Both the position numbers and the translations under genes were made by a program. 64,000 nucleotides of DNA from NCBI RefSeq assembly GCF_019112545.1, contig NW_025064881.1, positions 1 through 64,000 on the forward strand. The letters are read 5' to 3'. A model generated the notes under the pieces. The model worked only from the letters and a program-made list of their open reading frames with translations, was not told where the DNA came from and ran no database searches. Source of the stretch: Guyanagaster necrorhizus (lineage: Eukaryota > Basidiomycota > Agaricomycetes > Agaricales > Physalacriaceae). Every line of letters starts with the position of its first letter. The first letter of the stretch is position 1. This document shows positions 11,038 to 22,880 of the stretch, one piece after another.

Positions 11038-12228
11038 AGACGAGTTCGGTTAGAGAGATTCGTTAATCGTTTTGATTTTCCCTGAGGTATTCTTCCATAG
11101 CATACTTGCAACACGGTAACGAAGAAGCTCCCAATGTTACCATGGATGTACCAGATGCTCATTCTTTTTCCTTGGCGTCGCCAATGCTAATAAAAGCACA
11201 AAGTCCATTCTTCGGCATGTAATGGTATACATGTACCAAAGGTAGCGGGCATCGTTGCAACATGATCCTCTATACAAACTACCGATGGGCTTCGTCCAGT
11301 AGTTTTTATTACATACTGAACCTCAAATCCTACATTGTTTCCGTTCAGTATTCTACATTGCACATAATTCCGGGCTTGTCGCTAGAGTATCAGCAACATA
11401 TCTGATTTGTAACTTCACAATTTTCAGGACATGCTAAGGGAACCGCAGGATCGCGCATGGGAACATGTCCAGGATCATGGTCCTAAAAGATCCATGATAC
11501 ATGCCATTTGGCTGGGCGGTATGCTTGACAGCTGAGCTTGCCGTTCCTGTCCCCGTACTTTCAAAGTGACAGCTTATTTTTTCTTATTCTTTCTTTCCCT
11601 TTCGAGTAACCATACCACAGGTGCTTTATATATTCATGCTTTTCCCAGAACATCGAGTCTTCATGTCCAAGCTTCTCCCTAGTTGGCTCGATATTGGGGA
11701 GTTGCTATGTTGTCCTTGGAAGCCAAATCGTCATGTTAAAAATCTTTCGAATTTCTCTGTCGGATATTCCGCTTCTGTGACATTTAAACAGGGCCTCCTC
11801 GCGTTCACTTGGGCTCTGTCCGGCATTTGAACAGCGATTTCGACCACTATTGGTCTCGGTAGACGCTTTGGAAAATGAGGTTTGTTCTGCGAAATGCGAT
11901 CAGCGTTAGCTTGCGCTACTTGAATTTGCCATAGGAACCGGCATGGAGCTATTCACTAGTCCAAAGCGACAGATAGTGCATGCCAGGGGAGCACGAATCC
12001 CTGCGATAAGTGTGTTTCCCGTTTCTTGGACAGGACAGTTAAGGTCGGGCAATCTCTGGGTGTTGAGAATACCTTTCATAGTTTTATGCACGTTATGACT
12101 GCTTCAAATCTTGTCCGTGTGTCGTCCTCTTTCTGTTACCCTGACATTCTCAGTTTCACACTTTCCAATGTTAGCTATGAAAGGCTCTAAGAAGTCCTCA
12201 TTAGAAGCTTTCCGACATCATCTGCGCG
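11038..12228. other. No gene recognised downstream of the BTB gene
   Basis: About 1.2 kb without a supported coding region. A short inverted motif (GGATCATG...CATGATAC) lies near 11,472-11,502. CpG becomes progressively rarer toward 12.2 kb. Confidence 0.4.
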
Positions 12229-12321
12229 CATCAGTGGTATGATGGTTAACATGTGGTTTTCCCATGTACGAAAAATATGGTACTGTGGCCGCATTCGGGG
12301 TTCAATTCTCCGTTGATGCAT
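12229..12321 (+). repeat. tRNA-derived SINE-like head, copy 1
   Basis: The acceptor stem GCATCAG pairs with TTGATGC at the far end. TGGTATGATGG fits an A-box and GGGTTCAATTCTCC a B-box, with a T-stem of five pairs around TTCAATT. The anticodon stem cannot be closed properly even if an intron is allowed. The sequence after it (CTCATGAATCTT, then AATAGCTAA and an ACATG motif) recurs after the second tRNA-like unit 276 bp downstream, so this reads as the head and body of a tRNA-derived repeat, not a working tRNA. Confidence 0.55.
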
Positions 12322-12504
12322 TCTGTGATTAAACACCAGGCTTTTTCTCATGAATCTTTCTTGTTTCTTGTTAACTGATTACCTATTCTTATTCTTTATT
12401 AATAGCTAAAGAAACATGCGAGCCTTTTGCTCTAACCCTCTTGTGATTTCTAACAAAGACTGCAAGAAGGTAATTGTTAAAAGCCTCCCAAGATGGAACT
12501 CTGT

Positions 12505-12587
12505 GCATCAGTGATGTAATGGTTAACATGTGAAGATACATATGGCATTATCTTGTCATGTTTGGGGTTTGATTCCCTGCTAATGCA
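12505..12587 (+). repeat. tRNA-derived SINE-like head, copy 2
   Basis: Second unit in the same orientation. GCATCAG opens the acceptor, ATGT/ACAT makes a perfect D-stem, and GGGGTTTGATTCCCTG resembles a T-arm and B-box. CTAATGCA closes the acceptor with one non-Watson-Crick position. The region from about 12,615 (CTCATGAATCTT, GATAGCTAA, CATGTGAACCCTT) matches the body that follows copy 1. The central part differs in length and sequence from copy 1. Confidence 0.55.
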
Positions 12588-12865
12588 CTTGATTGCTAAT
12601 GGATCACTTTTGCTTCTGCTAGTTGCTCATGAATCTTATTGATAGCTAAGTGCTAAAATTCCATGTGAACCCTTCACTGTTCAGTTATGAAATATCTAAC
12701 AGGCATGACATTCAATAACAGTGTGACACTACATGACTTCAGAGTGTGTCTCCAGGATTTTGCAGCAATTTATAATAGAAGTTTAATTCAATACATTGGT
12801 TGTCTTGATTTCTCTAGTATACTTGGACTTGGAAGTTTCAGAGTTCAATCAAATTTGATGAGTTA

Positions 12866-13250
12866 TGATGATGATAACTGCATCTCATCAATCTATGTGT
12901 ACCAAGTGAGAGATTTGAAAAAGAAACAGAATAGGTATGGAATGGTGCAGATTTTATACAGTATACTGATACTGCTGTTTGGAAGTAACCATACTAATCA
13001 TGATAACATCATATCAAGGGAATCCAAGATAGCAACTAAAAGTTGGGATACATCAAAATTCATATTATTTGACTTCTTTTCTACCACCATTATCCTATTA
13101 GATTTGAAGATTCAGCTTGTACTTGGCCAACTGCTCCTCAGCCTCATTGAAGCATTGACATTCCAGTTGGGTTTAGAGTAGGCATAGATTATATTGAATC
13201 TATGCATCATATCAAGAGCATGTCAATGGGGTAAGAGCAAACAGCAAACC
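12866..13250. repeat. Diverged copy of the 20,535-20,945 sequence
   Basis: About 385 bp in the same orientation as 20,535-20,945. Most differences are CpG in the 20.5-kb copy and TpG or CpA here (for example GACGAC to GATGAT, TCGATC to TCAATC, TGGCGCAG to TGGTGCAG, GACGTTCC to GACATTCC). On the minus strand the 20.5-kb copy encodes a C-terminal tail (YAYSKPNWNVNVFNGSEEQ and about 9 more residues, then a stop). Here the tail is decayed. The parent gene was not identified. Confidence 0.65.
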
Positions 13251-15068
13251 TTGTGTGCTCCTTTGCACAGAGACTAGAAATCCTTTTATAGTCCTTCTTA
13301 CTGAGTTTCACCTGCTTGAAGTCAGAGACCAACCACTCCAGTGGACTTTGGATGTTGGGAGTGTGATTATTGCTTTCCAAGTTTCAATGATTGTTCTTTC
13401 CAGATCAAGCTCCATGAAGTTTGTGTTTTCTGGACTGGGAGGTTCCAATCTCCTAATCTTATCCCATGGTGCAAAAGTGATAGGCCAATGGCCCTCTGCA
13501 TGACCATCAATTCCTGGTCTGAGATTGGGTGATCATAAGTTAGACATGATACAAATCCAAGTAATCCAGTCCTTGCTTCTTTCATAGTGATATACAGTTC
13601 CTTCTCCACCAATTCAGGCTTTGAGTGGTGTTCTATAGCTTTGCAGTGATGAAGAGATCCTCTTGCTTAACAACACTGGGAATCACTTTCTTCAGTGCAA
13701 GGAGACATAACTTCTTCTCACTTGAAACAGCTCATAAGGGCAGAAGAGTTGGTGGAATGACAGTAATCCTTATTGTTACACCCAGAGGCAGAGAGTGTCT
13801 GCACCACTGAGGTCCATGATGAGTCTTGGACTCACTGGTGACCAAGGTACCATCCCAGTACTGGCAACAGTGATAATGTATTTAGAAAGATGCCACAAGG
13901 AAAACTGGTATCATGAGAGCACCAGCTTGTGCTCTAAAATGAGGATCAAGAAACAGAGCGAATGAAGGCAGCATGAAATGCACTTCAGCAACTCCACCTT
14001 CATCAGCTCTTTCCTTTCATCATTTTGACTGGGAACACTGTGGTATATTGAGGTCAACATTGGCAAGACAACCTTCAGCTAAAGAACATACCAAAGTACT
14101 TGGCAAAGCCTAATATAGAAGCATGATCTTTAAAGGCAATGCCTCTTTCAATGGGGGTTATAGTTTCTGCTTATCCTTGAAATGTCAAGGATCAATTTCC
14201 ATGAGATGATGGTGGCCTTTGTCTTGGGGTCAGGAGTAAGAGAGCCTCAATATCAGTCCAGTCTATGCATTGTCAGGATATGCAAGAAAATGCTGGACAG
14301 TTACATATTAGGTCTAGTTCAATGCATATACCAACCATAAATCTGAACAACAGAATGTTCTGCACCCTCCCATAAAAGACAGAATGGTCTAGTACATGTA
14401 TGGATAGGGAAACAGTCCCAAAAGATGAAAAGTGCACATACCTAGACAAAGGTCATGACCACAATCTGAATATACCCAATGCAAGAGGTTGATAATATGA
14501 TTGAGACTAGCTGGAGGTAGCTCAAAATGGTGAAGAAAACATAAGGAAAATGTGCATACCAACCAGTGCATAGGAAATCCATGGCAATAAGCATCAGGCT
14601 GAATGAATGTTCAATAGTCCAAGAACCGCCGCAGAAAAGCACAAAATACATTGCCATATATCCAGGAGGGAATTGTCTTTATCATCGTCAGTGGTGGTGA
14701 TAGGGAGTGATGGCACATAACACATGAAATGAGATGGCCACTGTGTATCATGCTGATCCTAGAAATATCCAAGAAGGGAGTTTTTATCCATCATTAATGG
14801 TGGTGATGGTGGTGGTTCATCATCAAGAGGCACAAAACGTTCCCAGAATTAGATTATAGGGCCATGTTTACCATAAAGTGCAGAGTTTCGAGCACTCATT
14901 GAAACTTGAAGAAAATGGGTCCAGATGGGAGTTACTTCTATCTTTTATTCTGGAACTAATACAGTGATCTTAGTGACTTGCTTCCCAAAAAGTTGTGACC
15001 ACAAACAAGGAAAAGACAGAAGACATTAGTAACTATCATCTTCAGGCACAAGGGAAAAAAAGTCCACT
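13251..15068. other. CpG-poor stretch, no gene recognised
   Basis: Minus-strand frames around 13,367-13,612 and 14,442-14,657 are open for 70-80 codons, but they show no domain and contain typical decay (few CpG, many TpG/CpA). Probably an old transposon or gene relic. The block ends at the palindrome edge at about 15,069. Confidence 0.45.
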
Positions 15069-16240
15069 CTCTATGTGTATTTTGTACAGGAGCTCATGAA
15101 TTTGCATTCACAGACTATGGAACCATATAGAATGTGAAGCAATGTCTTCTGCCTGGTTGCACATATAGCGCCAGGCTCGGCGAAACTGTTACACGACTGC
15201 ATATGCAAGAACAGCCGTCGTATGATTGTATCTTTTTTCTAAGGCTACCGTGACGATTTGCCTGCTCCCTTCACAGCACAAAGATTCGTTATGATTTGGG
15301 TTGGCCCTGTCAGTGGACTGCTGTACATTGCTTGTGTCCTGAATTAATGCTCTTGCATCGGTGGTTTCCTTCGTGCAGTTGTCAACCACCTGGAAACCAA
15401 GGAAGACCCCTCTGATGTCGTCAGTTCGACCTAGACCTACAGACCTAGAGTCAGAATCCAACCCGAACTTAGGGTTAAGCGGTCACTAAGTCCACGTGGA
15501 CAATTCCCGTCTTTCATGATTTCTCTTGTCAACATTCGGGGAGTATTACTTGTCCATCCAACAGTAATTTATTACATCCATCGCTTAATGTCACTGATAG
15601 CACAGCTATCCTAGTCTGCCAGTGTTTTGGATACAATTTCTATGACACAGCCCGGGATCCATCTTAATCTTCGAGGGACAAGGACAATATCCGCAGCATG
15701 ATGGAAACAAGTAGGAAGTCCTATGGCGTGTAACTCGGCCTGATTTTCCCAGCCTCTGAAACGGCCGTTAGATCTGCGCTGCGAGCAGTGTGGAACAGAC
15801 GGGCTCTCCCCTCATACAGCAAACACGGGCACAGGACGGAGCATACAACGGCGGTGAAAATGGACAGTGGTGGTCGGCTGTACGCAGGAATATAGCAGCC
15901 CCCAGCACGATGTCGTGCCTTCCCCTAAGCAATCTCAAAGACAGACAACGTAGTGAATATAATATTTCTTTTTTTACCGTGCATTCTAATTTACCCCTGA
16001 TCAGATTGGCAGTGTTAGGCTGTCCGTTCCGGAGATATCATTTGCCCTGTTCATTGAGTCCGAGAATCCGTCCTGACCTACATCGATTCTTCCGCAGTGT
16101 CTCGCGTACATGGCGTGGAGAAGTCTGCATCCCAGAAGACATCTGAAAAAAAAAACACCAAAACTTGCCACAACAACGTGCCCCTTCGCTTAAGCCTAGT
16201 TTTAGGCCTCTCGATTGAAGATCGGATCCACACGTAAACA

Positions 16241-16260
16241 AGTATTCGGGCCGGACTTCC
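16241..16260 (+). promoter_or_regulatory. Conserved CGG-type element upstream of regulator copy 1
   Basis: AGTATTCGGGCCGGACTTCC lies about 82-101 bp before the ATG. The core CGGGCCG is a CGG/CCG pair. Equivalent sequences sit at the same distance before the other copies, preceded by a conserved GATCGGATC. CGG triplets are the usual half-sites of Zn2Cys6 proteins, so autoregulation is a possible inference. Confidence 0.35.
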
Positions 16261-16341
16261 CAGCCGCACCGCGCCTTTGAGGCTGTGGCAGTGATCGTTG
16301 GAAATGCTTTAAGCTGCTATCACGGTACATTTATTCAAAAT

Positions 16342-17585
16342 ATGGCACCCATTCGTCCCCACAATAAGACAAGAAGCGGCTGCAAGACGTGCAAGGATCG
16401 AAAGGTCAAGGTAGGTACTTTGCCTGCCTCGTTCCGACGACGGTGATGTTGAAATATGGCCAGTGTGACGAAAATCATCCAACATGCGAGAACTGCACGA
16501 GGCGAGGGATAGCGTGTGTATGGAGCAATACTGTCCCCAAACGCGAATCACCAGTGCCGGCGGGGGGACGGTCTGCATTGCTAGTCGGACAGTCAAGCTC
16601 AAGTTCAAACGAACTCTCCCTGTCGACATGGACCGGCGCAAGTTCATCCGACTCGTTAATCCTTGAATTGATGCACCACTACTCTATATCCGCTTCCTAC
16701 TCACTCTCCTCAGATCCCGACGCGTCTCGAGTGTGGAGCATCGTCGTTCCCAAAATGGCCTTTGATCCCTCGAACCAGTGTCTCCTTCACGCCATTCTCG
16801 CCATTTCCGCTCTTCACATTCACCACACGGATCCGACGGCCCCTCCCCGGTACGCTGCAGCCGCCCGCACATTTTATCACCAGGCGAAAATCGACTTGGA
16901 CGATGATTCCGCAGACATCAACGCCGCCCTCGTTGCCCTGTCTCTCGTTGGACGCTATGAATTCGCCTCATCCGCCAAATTGTGCCCGCTGTCCTCCGGC
17001 GACTCGGATTGGTACATCACCACTTGCGCCGTGCGCCGTAACATCGCAAAGCGCCGGACCGAGCTCCAAGACACTGTCTTTCAGTCGCTCTTGGGCGCCA
17101 TGGCGCCGGATAATCTACCCACGTCCTTGGAGGAACCGTTCCCGTCGTCGTTGTCGACGATCCTGAGCACAGCTCCGGATGTGGAGGAGCTGCGCGACGC
17201 GTCGGTGCACGTCGCCTATGTCGATTCGATACACGTCCTGGAGATCGCATGGCGGGCTTCGCTCAATCGATGCATGGGCACGTGGTGGTATTGGATGTCC
17301 CATACGTTCTTTCGTTTATTGGAAGAGGAGAGACCCCGTGCGCTTGTCATATTAGCGCACTACTGTGTTATGATGAAGCATGTCACTCGGGATGGCCCGT
17401 GGTGGATGAAGAAGCAGTGGGACAGAGAGGCTGCGCGGATCGTCACCATGCTTGATGAGCGGTGGGCTCCGTGGTTAGGATGGCTCGAGAGTCAGTTGGA
17501 TGAAAAGCGAGATGGTCACGTTTTCGATTTTACAGGTGTGGATATTCTGACTTGGCTCAGCGCAGGGGACGGTGATCATGTCTAG
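16342..17585 (+). CDS. Zn2Cys6 transcription factor, copy 1
   Basis: Two exons: 16,342-16,410 and 16,464-17,585, with a 53-bp GTAGGT...CCAG intron splitting the zinc cluster; 396 residues. Cysteines 14, 17, 24, 31, 34 and 41 give CX2CX6CX6CX2CX6C, the fungal binuclear cluster that binds CGG half-sites. From about residue 90 the regulatory region shows the pattern LELMHHYS, VWS..VPKMAF, LLHAILA.SALHIHH and RYAAAARTFYHQAK, as in C6 regulators related to sterol-uptake control proteins Upc2/Ecm22 (fungal_trans_2 type). The start was chosen because MAPIRPHNKTRSGCKTC is shared by all six copies. The protein sequence is identical to copy 6. Likely a nuclear regulator; target genes are unknown. Nothing suggests it is inactive. 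Confidence 0.88.
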
Positions 17586-17723
17586 TTTGCACCATGATAA
17601 CGAAAGATAGAATATATATCGTAACTATATACCATTTAGAAGATGAAAAGGTCTTGTATCAAAGCATGTGTGGTAAATAAGATAGGGACATTAGTGTCTC
17701 TTGAAGAAATGACCATAACAACC

Positions 17724-18937
17724 CGATTCCTTGAAAACTGCCCGTAGCTACAGGTGGGAAATTTGGAGACTACAGCTGAAGCGAATGGTTACCTGTTAGG
17801 GATTAAGCCAGATTCCGGCATTCTATAGTCTTCAGTTCCCTTCTTTAATTGCTACTTACTCAGGGCCTCACGCGCACGGAGAAACTGTAATCAAAGAATT
17901 AAGTAGCGACATCCCCACCAAACATACGGGAGTTTACTTGGGTATCTGGTGGTAAAAGTCGACCCGCCTGAGAGTTAGTAGTTGATTAGGACTTTGAGAA
18001 TCTGTGCGGACCATGGGAAATGACACAGGCAAGCGTGATTTTATGAATGCAAGGCAGAAAACATTGGTGACTGACTTTGTCAGTTGAAGAATAATCAGAA
18101 AAGTCCGGTGTTGCGTAGAACATGAGGAATTGAATGTACAAGTCTCATAAAGACCAATGGATGCACATCTTTCTCACCTACAAAGAGTTGAACGTTATCA
18201 ACATAGATCTCCTTCCGGAGCCGTTCCACCAAAACAGGGATAACTGTGTTCCATGTTACGTGTCGCCACCTACAAAGCTGACGATATAAATATGCATTAC
18301 TATCATTTACACTAAGGTTACTCACAAAGAACGCGTGCTCTCGAGCACAGACAGATGCCAATACCTCATGCTACCGACGAGAGATCGAAGTCAACGAAAC
18401 AAAGACATACATGTGACAGTTCGCCAGATCCGCATCAAGTCCGACAGCGTCTCGCCCCTGATGCATATGGATGGATTAGCAACATGTGCTTGGACTGAGT
18501 CCACACGTCAGTCCACGAGAAGAGCTAATGATAAAAGATTAACCGTAAGCCACAGGCCAAGACATTCTTTCACCCCTCTCACAGATTAACTCACCGGCAT
18601 CGGGTTAACAACAAATTTTGTCTCAACTGCTGGTACGATAGGCTCAATGTCATGGGGACCTCCACTTTCTGCGTAAGCTTACATTTAAGCCATGAAATTT
18701 GGGGTTCAACATAAGGAGATAAGCAATATCTCAGATACAATCGTCGTCCAGGTGGTCTCCATACAGAGCGAACGGCAGCCAATGTCGGCAGAGACTGAAC
18801 TTGTCTCTTTCCAACTCAATTGCTGCTGTATCTGTTACATGAGACTTGGGTGTCAGACCATCAAATGAAAAGGATATACACCCCCTGGAAGGTAGAGATT
18901 GATCATTGATCATTAATACCTTCTGCCAAACAGCTGA
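17724..18937. other. Left-arm-only segment, no gene recognised
   Basis: About 1.2 kb absent from the right arm, where the flanks are joined through a few unrelated bases. A minus-strand frame at 18,095-18,361 is open for 88 codons and includes VTWNTVIPVLVERLRKEIYV, but it shows no family I can name. No target-site duplication is evident. Confidence 0.45.
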
Positions 18938-19551
18938 TACTGGCTTTTTCCTCAGCAATGTCCTAAATTATGGTACCAGCATAAACACTTGAAGAGCACT
19001 GTTTGATGATGACATTGGTGGGGTAGACAGTGAGTAATACAGGGTGTGAGGCAGCATAGATGAAGTGGTAAGGATACCAGAGGTTAAGGCAATGTGATTC
19101 AGATTTACAAAGGGGGTGAGCTGTATAAGAAATGAGAGGAAGCCAAACAAGCAGAATAGTCTCTTAGTCCAAGCTTAATTGTTGTACATATTGATGAAAA
19201 GTTCCACATCTGTCGATCTCAATGATATCATGAATACTTGTGCAACAGTGCTAAGTCTGCATCATAGACCATTCCCATTCTGAGAACTGGAAAGTTTCAG
19301 AATGAGGTATTCAGCACATGGTATGTCTTAAGAGTGAAATCTAGATGAAACAATCAACTCACCACTGCTGATCAAGTGGAACAGCCATTTGCCCACCTAT
19401 ATAAATTCAGGATGTTACAGTAAATGACACATATTGACTGTCCTGCTCATTGGAGCTGCTCCTATCGAATCTCAACATTCCAGACACATTATCATTCACA
19501 TATTATCGATGCCACCATATCCCAGGATGATCTCTTCACTATTCCTGTGCT

Positions 19552-19848
19552 ATGGCTGCAAAAACACGTTCCTTTCCTGTGAAGCCGTCACTGTATGTGA
19601 GTGTGGTGCATTCTGGTACACCCACATGCACCGCCATTACAGAAACCATACCAATACCTCGTCCTTGCGCCCGTCCTCCCCCTACCCATCGCGTCTCTTC
19701 CACAAAGTCTAGATACACAGAACAGACACGTCCCAGAGTTCGACGTCTCCTTCTGGTGACAAAGAGGAGAAGGAGGCGCCGAGTTACACGCTCCGGCCTG
19801 GGTGGAGGAATGTCGTTCCCTCCGTGCGGACGGGGAGAAGAAGCTTGA
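19552..19848 (+). other. ORF conserved between the two arms (left copy)
   Basis: ATG-initiated frame of 98 codons. Its first 80 or so codons recur at 55,396 on the minus strand in the right arm with only a few replacements, although the surrounding block is diverged. The protein is Arg-rich near the middle (VTKRRRRRRVTR) and has no domain. The opposite strand is also open across the same region and equally conserved, so the coding strand cannot be decided. May simply reflect slow divergence of a CpG-normal patch. Confidence 0.25.
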
Positions 19849-20401
19849 TATTGTATGCTGGATGAGCGGTAAACAGAAATATGCCGATGTAAGGAATAAT
19901 GAAGTGCCTCACAATCATTCGGTCCCGACCACATCCGCAAATCAGAGGACCAAGTTAAATTTGGAGTTAGGCGGTCGGATGATGTATACAAATGGACAAC
20001 AGCATTATTTGGATGTTCTCGGAAGATTCTTCCGGAGTTTTACCAGTCCCTATTTCATTGTTTAGGTGGGACTATTATTCAGACTATTTACTATACAGGA
20101 GCTAGTCCCTATACCTTTTCATTAATGGACATGGTTTTTTTTAATGCATTCTGTGTGACATGAACCTGATTGATGTTGAAGAAAATTGGTAAATCTGTGC
20201 TCTTTGATCTTTCGCTTGTGCTTGATATTATGTTACTTCAAGAGGTCTCATCTCTCCAATGACAGGAGCTATATACTCTTTAGGAATACAAATACTTTAG
20301 ATAGTTTACAAGCTAATGCTGTCTTGTCTTTTACCTAAGGCTTCCTGAAAGTAACGAGAGAATTGGTGTTTGAATTACCTAAGAGAACCTTGTATCAGGT
20401 C

Positions 20402-20912
20402 AATAGGCACTAGGCATATTTGGTTAAAATGAGGGCAGTGTACAATTTAGGGAGAATAGCATGTTGGGTATGGTGGTGAGAAACTCTTATCATTCTTGCT
20501 TTTCCCCTGCTTATCAGTCATCACAGACAAATAACTATGACGACGATAACTGCTTCTCATCGATCTATGTATACGAAGTGATAGATTTGAAAGAGAAAGA
20601 GAATAGGTATGGTATGGCGCAGATTTTATACAGTATACTGATACTGCTGTGTAGAAGTAACCCTACTAATCACGATAACATCACATCAAGGGAATCCAAG
20701 ATGGCAACTAAAAGTTGGGATACATCATAATTCATATTATTTGACTTCTTTTCCGCCACCGCCATCCTATTAGATTCAAAAGTTCGGCTTGTATTTGGCC
20801 GACTGCTCCTCAGACCCGTTGAAGACATTGACGTTCCAGTTGGGTTTAGAGTAGGCATAGGTTATGTTGAACCTATGCCTCAGGTCAAGAGCATGTTAAC
20901 GGGGTCAGCACG
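20402..20912. repeat. Left-arm-only segment with a gene-tail fragment
   Basis: About 510 bp absent from the right arm at 54,476-54,481. Its inner 410 bp match 12,866-13,250. On the minus strand it ends an unknown coding exon: NITYAYSKPNWNVNVF is followed by about 17 residues and a TGA. CpG is retained here, so this is the better-preserved copy. Whether it was inserted here or deleted from the right arm is not settled: the 12.8-kb copy extends past the boundary into sequence both arms share. Confidence 0.55.
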
Positions 20913-21544
20913 AAAAGCAAACCTTGTGTGCTCCTTCGCACCGAGACATGGATATGCATATACTAAGCATTCTTATTTCCTGTCTGTCTCTTGGTTTGTT
21001 CTTCGTCAGGCGTAGATTCCAAAACTGGCGATGGCCCTGAGCAGAGAGATGGGAGCGTTGAATTCCCACAGTTCGGCCCAAATCCCATCTCCAGACGCGA
21101 TAAATCATTTGGTGCGTCCTCACTCACTTGTCAGTATCTACCTTCTTCGGTTATCTTACAGCACACTCAACAACGCAGGAATTCTCTACAGCACAACCAG
21201 CTGTTATGCCCGCTGCTGGAGTTTCCGGTTTGTTCGCCTCTGGCATGCTCGTTGCCGCCATATGTCGCTCGTCACACACTACCTTCCCGTCATAGTCAAA
21301 TCATGGGTCGTTATTTGAGGAGGAAATGTACGAAGAAACTTCAAGACTTGTGGCGCTATTCGTTGCTTGAATATAAGACGGAAGCGGGAAGAGGGATGCC
21401 GGATGCCGGTGAGCGGTTGGCTGAGGCATTTATGGGTATATCTGTTCGACGAAGATGGCGTTAGGGTTCTTTATTCTCGACACTACCGCACCTTTCCAGT
21501 TACAAAATGGTATATACGTTCGGGTTGTGTATATACAAAGATTG

Positions 21545-22790
21545 CTATCTTTCGACACAGGATGTCGTACCGTCTCCGTCTCCCGCACTGAGCCAGGCCA
21601 GAAATTCCAAGCCTGTAGAATCAAAAACCTTACTATTACGCTCCTGATCCAACTGAGTCTCGAGCCATCCTAACCACGGAGCCCACCGCGCATCAAGCAT
21701 AGCGACGATCCGCGCAGCCTCATTGCCCCATTGCTTCTTCACCCACCACGGCCCATCCTGCGTGACGCGTTTCATCATAGCACAGTAATGCGCCAATATG
21801 ATGAGCGCACGGGGCCGCTGCTCCTCCAACAGATGAAAGAACGTATGCGACATCATACGCCACCATACCCCTATGCATTTATTAAACGAAGCCGTCCACG
21901 CCATTTCCAGGAAATGTATCGAATCCTGATAGGCGGCGCGTACCGACGCGTCATGCAGCTCCTCAACGTCCGGAGCGGTGCTCAGGAGCGTCGAAAACGA
22001 TAATGGGAACTGTTCGTCCAAATTCGTCGGTGAAGATGGCGGCGCCATAGCACCCAGCAGCGAACGCAGAACATTACCCTGCAGCTCCGTCCGATGCATT
22101 TCGATGTTACGGTTAATGGCGCCGATGGTGATGTACCAGTCCAAGTCGCCCGTGTATGGGAGTACTCCGGCCGATGCAGCGAATTCATATCGCGCAACGA
22201 GCGACAATGCGATGAGGGCGGCGTTTATGTCCGCAGTCCCCTCTTTCCCCGAGTCTATGCCGATCTTCGCTTGTTGATAAAAAGTGTGGGCGGCTGCAGC
22301 ATACCGAGGGGGGGACGTGGGATCGGCGTGGTGGATGTGTAGAGCGGAAAACGCGAGAATGGCATGGAGGAGACAGTGGTTCTGGGGGTCAAAGGCCATT
22401 TTGGGAACATTGATGCTCCAGACTCGAGACGCGTCGGGATCGGAAGAGAGTGAGAAGGAAGCAGATGTAGAGTAGTGGTGCATTAATTCAAGGATGAACG
22501 GGTTGGTTGAACCCCATGTTAAGAGGGAACCGTCGTTCGAACTTGACAGTTCGCCCCGCATAAGCGCTATTGATGGACCAGTATTACTCCAGGCACATTC
22601 TAACCCGCGCCTGGTGCAGTTCTGGCATATGGGAAGACCTTCGTCGCACTGCAAATGCAAATCACTTGAACATGCCCGTCGGCAGATAGGGGGTTGAAAA
22701 GGTATGGCTCAGAGTACATACCTTGACCCTGCGCTGCTTACACGTTTTGCAGCCGCTTCTTGTCTTACGGTGAGGACGAATGGGTGCCAT
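21545..22790 (-). CDS. Zn2Cys6 transcription factor, copy 2
   Basis: Exon 1 22,790-22,722; 73-bp intron 22,721-22,649 (GTATGT...TGCAG); exon 2 22,648-21,545; 390 residues. Same N-terminus (MAPIRPHRKTRSGCKTC) and zinc cluster as copy 1 with different inner residues (KQRRVK, CDEGLPICQNC). The regulatory region keeps LMHHYSTSASFSL and HAILAFSALHIHH. Compared with copy 5, its inverted partner, only a few residues differ, plus an alternative C-terminus here (GDGTTSCVER). An AATAAA signal lies on the minus strand at 21,475-21,470. The downstream flank matches that of copy 3, showing the duplicated unit includes 3' sequence. Confidence 0.87.
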
Positions 22791-22858
22791 GTTGTGTCGA
22801 CGTTGGTGAAAGCAGCTTAAAGTATTTCTCACGATCAGTTGCCACAGCCTCAACGCTC

Positions 22859-22880
22859 GGAAGTCCGTCCCGAATACTTT
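22859..22880 (-). promoter_or_regulatory. Conserved CGG-type element upstream of regulator copy 2
   Basis: Minus strand AGTATTCGGGACGGACTTCC, about 70-90 bp before the ATG. Here the CGG triplets are direct (CGGGACGG) and followed by CCG, differing from copies 1 and 3 at one central base. Confidence 0.33.

Larger units (their letters stand above)
15215..17705 (+). repeat. Outer tract of apparent identity, left copy
   Basis: Every stretch compared with the inverted counterpart 55,997-58,487 matched base for base, including homopolymers, and all long frames translate identically. Immediately outside (15,069-15,214) and inside (after 17,705) the arms show clear substitutions. The sharp edges resemble a gene-conversion tract. 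Confidence 0.7.

Noticed and set aside
15189..15461. 90-codon frame on the minus strand with a counterpart at 58,241-58,513
   Set aside because: No ATG start, and the ends diverge between the arms. It is part of the conserved upstream block and shows no domain.
16389..16463. Reading regulator copy 1 without an intron from an upstream non-ATG codon
   Set aside because: That reading loses the first two cluster cysteines. The spliced model restores CX2CX6CX6CX2CX6C and is shared by all copies.
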